Of a stretch of DNA of 64,000 bases, positions 63,508 to 64,000 are shown piece by piece. Within the stretch, counting starts at the first letter, position 1. Each line of letters starts with the position of its first letter. Source of the stretch: PR03 sp964353555 (GTDB lineage: Bacteria; Myxococcota_A; UBA9160; PR03); the NCBI GenBank assembly GCA_964353555.1, contig CAYGWM010000006.1:15303-79302 (forward strand). The letters run 5' to 3'. Below the pieces are notes generated by a model, which saw nothing but the letters and a program-made list of their open reading frames with translations, ran no database searches and had not been told where the DNA came from. The position numbers were made by a program, and so were the translations under genes.

Positions 63508-63579
63508 CAGGGCTCTCCCTCGGTGGTCGCGGACGCTGCACGCTAGCTCGGTGCCCGGCGCGGGTCGTGGGGCTCGCCC

Positions 63580-63996
63580 TCAGTCCGGCGTCTGTCGCAC
63601 CGGCTCCATCGCGATCTTCTGTTCCAGGAAGTGGATCCAGCCGTTGTAGTTGGGATGGATGCGGTCGCCTTCGCGCCGGATGTTCTGCGTCTCCACGTCG
63701 TGGATCGAGAAAACCTGCGTGTCGTGCTCGATGCGCACCACGGCGACGTGCCGCCGGAGATGCAGCGTGCCCTTCAGGACGCCTGGTGATTCCTTCTCGA
63801 TCTCCCAGCCGAGCTTCCGTCCCGCCCGCTCGATCGCGTCCGAGGCATCGTCGACCGTGGCGCTCTCGCTGGCGTGAAGCTGCGCGCCGCTCACGTCGTA
63901 GATCGGCGCGAGGCTTCGACACGCGAAAGTTGTCAGTAGCAGGACGCAGCACGCGGACGCCACGATGGCACGGCGGTTGCGATTTCCCTTGACCAT
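63580..63996 (-). CDS. Lipoprotein of unknown function
   Basis: 138 residues. Hydrophobic leader with a lipobox-like TTFAC (Cys at 26). The mature domain holds WEIEKESPGVLKGTLHL and VVRIEHDTQVFSIHD, a small beta-rich domain. No motif is recognised. ATG at 63996 is close to the window end; upstream context unseen. Confidence 0.65.
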   Translation of the reverse strand: MVKGNRNRRAIVASACCVLLLTTFACRSLAPIYDVSGAQLHASESATVDDASDAIERAGRKLGWEIEKESPGVLKGTLHLRRHVAVVRIEHDTQVFSIHDVETQNIRREGDRIHPNYNGWIHFLEQKIAMEPVRQTPD

Positions 63997-64000
63997 GGAC

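Overview
The window is one strand of a GC-rich bacterial scaffold. Four 100-N gaps and unmerged contig ends mark it as a draft or metagenome-assembled genome. Overall make-up (endonuclease-type MutL, FHA and AAA+ regulators, a large secreted beta-propeller protein with a Cys-containing C-terminal sorting tail, AOR, an F420-type luciferase-like enzyme, abundant GTG/TTG starts with 4-nt overlaps) suggests an uncultured 'deltaproteobacterial' lineage in the broad sense (Myxococcota or Desulfobacterota/Binatota-like). That placement is inference. No rRNA, tRNA, CRISPR array, phage or IS element is visible.

Layout. 1-9.99 kb: housekeeping and small hypothetical genes (der, miaA-mutL, a degenerate NtrC-like AAA+ protein, a nitrilase-family amidase, an FHA protein, a LOG protein, a WaaP-like kinase). 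10-24 kb: a CPBP intramembrane protease, metH, two SDRs, an aldehyde:ferredoxin oxidoreductase interrupted by a gap, dus, a HAD phosphatase, asd and a sulfatase. 24-29.3 kb: a 1757-residue secreted protein. 29.4-32.2 kb: EthD, SRPBCC and LLM-type catabolic or accessory genes and a beta-carbonic anhydrase.

32.2-60.2 kb looks like one functional island. It holds a complete group-3b-type [NiFe] hydrogenase (hydB-G-D-A) with its maturation protease and hypA-B-C-D-E-F in one translationally coupled operon, and a cbb3 oxidase operon (ccoN-O-Q-P-gap-G-H-I-S). It also holds a Crp/Fnr regulator, two small CBS-pair proteins, an outer-membrane barrel protein, a protoglobin-coupled histidine kinase, an NtrC-type response regulator, two UspA proteins, a TrkA-type potassium channel and a COG2187-like kinase. 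Eight intergenic or leader sites resembling sigma-54 promoters (GG and GC correctly spaced) stand in the right orientation before the hydrogenase operon, crp, both CBS genes, ccoN, the barrel protein, the response regulator and the COG2187 gene. The set of functions parallels the mycobacterial DosR hypoxia regulon (haem sensor kinase, Usp, CBS/Hrp1-like, Rv2004c-like, group 3b hydrogenase), but here it appears to use sigma-54, an NtrC-type activator and a globin sensor. I regard this as the most interesting finding.

A second unusual point is a HypA that lacks exactly its zinc-ribbon module while keeping both flanking segments. 60.2-64 kb: a COG4648 membrane protein, an LpxL-like acyltransferase and a family-2 glycosyltransferase (a trio resembling part of aryl-polyene-type clusters), a diacylglycerol-kinase-like protein with a probable CTG start, and a lipoprotein.

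Assembly cautions: uninterrupted reading frames across N runs at 16408, 49388 and 52469 must not be read as fusion proteins. The gap at 43702 is probably false, because a 55-bp exact repeat flanks it and collapsing the repeat restores an intact crp-like gene.
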